From the NCBI GenBank assembly GCA_964020085.1, contig OZ026599.1, positions 35,561,663 through 35,625,662 of the forward strand: a stretch of DNA of 64,000 nucleotides, read 5' to 3'. Positions 63,952 to 64,000 of the stretch are shown here, in pieces (within the stretch, counting starts at the first letter, position 1; each line of letters starts with the position of its first letter). The position numbers were made by a program, and so were the translations under genes. Below the pieces are notes generated by a model. That model did no database searches. It was not told the origin of the DNA and worked only from the letters and a program-made list of their open reading frames with translations. Source of the DNA: Micromussa lordhowensis (taxonomy: Eukaryota; Cnidaria; Anthozoa; Scleractinia; Lobophylliidae).

Positions 63952-64000
63952 GAAAATTGATTTTGTGTTGATCAAGTGATGTGGTGCCTATACAGTAATC

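Overview
The window looks like animal nuclear DNA, most likely from an anthozoan cnidarian such as a stony coral. A large host gene is split into many short exons with GT-AG introns, the introns are packed with small inverted-repeat elements, tRNA-derived repeats and LINE tails, and the host proteins are NACHT/WD and death-domain types. The species assignment is inference.

Bases 1-13574 are Polinton/Maverick (adintovirus-like) DNA. They are best read as two elements, one inside the other. Element A contributes its right end: a protein-primed DNA polymerase B cut by the window edge, a 61-aa acidic protein, a VLTF3-like late transcription factor and a terminal repeat (2539-2782). This end abuts codon ~177 of the major capsid gene of element B. 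The rest of B follows: a basic core-type protein, a penton-like minor capsid protein, a two-part protein split by one in-frame stop, an A32/FtsK-HerA-type packaging ATPase, two fibre-like genes (the second broken by a 1.3-kb repeat), an 86-aa unknown, a membrane-hairpin protein, and a terminal repeat (13330-13574) of the same family as A's. Ten of twelve start codons sit directly behind an AT-rich TATAT-like run.

Bases 13575-17205 hold a THAP zinc-finger fragment and a decayed Ty3/gypsy retrotransposon. Each of its LTRs has been hit by a different later insertion. Bases 17206-20019 show nothing I can name. A three-exon gene at 20031-21895 encodes a 166-aa protein with a MyD88-type death domain. 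Bases 21896-29348 are intergenic and full of short elements.

From 29349 to the right edge runs one host gene, read here as 28 exons with fully consistent splice phases (1,262 codons, open at the right edge). It encodes an NWD1-like STAND protein: a short N-terminal tail with a myristoylation-type start, DUF4062, a NACHT P-loop NTPase, a helical region, then WD repeats. Its introns carry a nearly complete CR1-like LINE (31842-35736), a 5'-truncated L1/Tx1-like LINE with a 15-bp target duplication (55711-57957), more LINE tails, SINEs, tRNA-like sequences, hairpin MITEs and minisatellites. The two host genes resemble parts of innate-immune and cell-death signalling, but nothing in the sequence shows that they act together.
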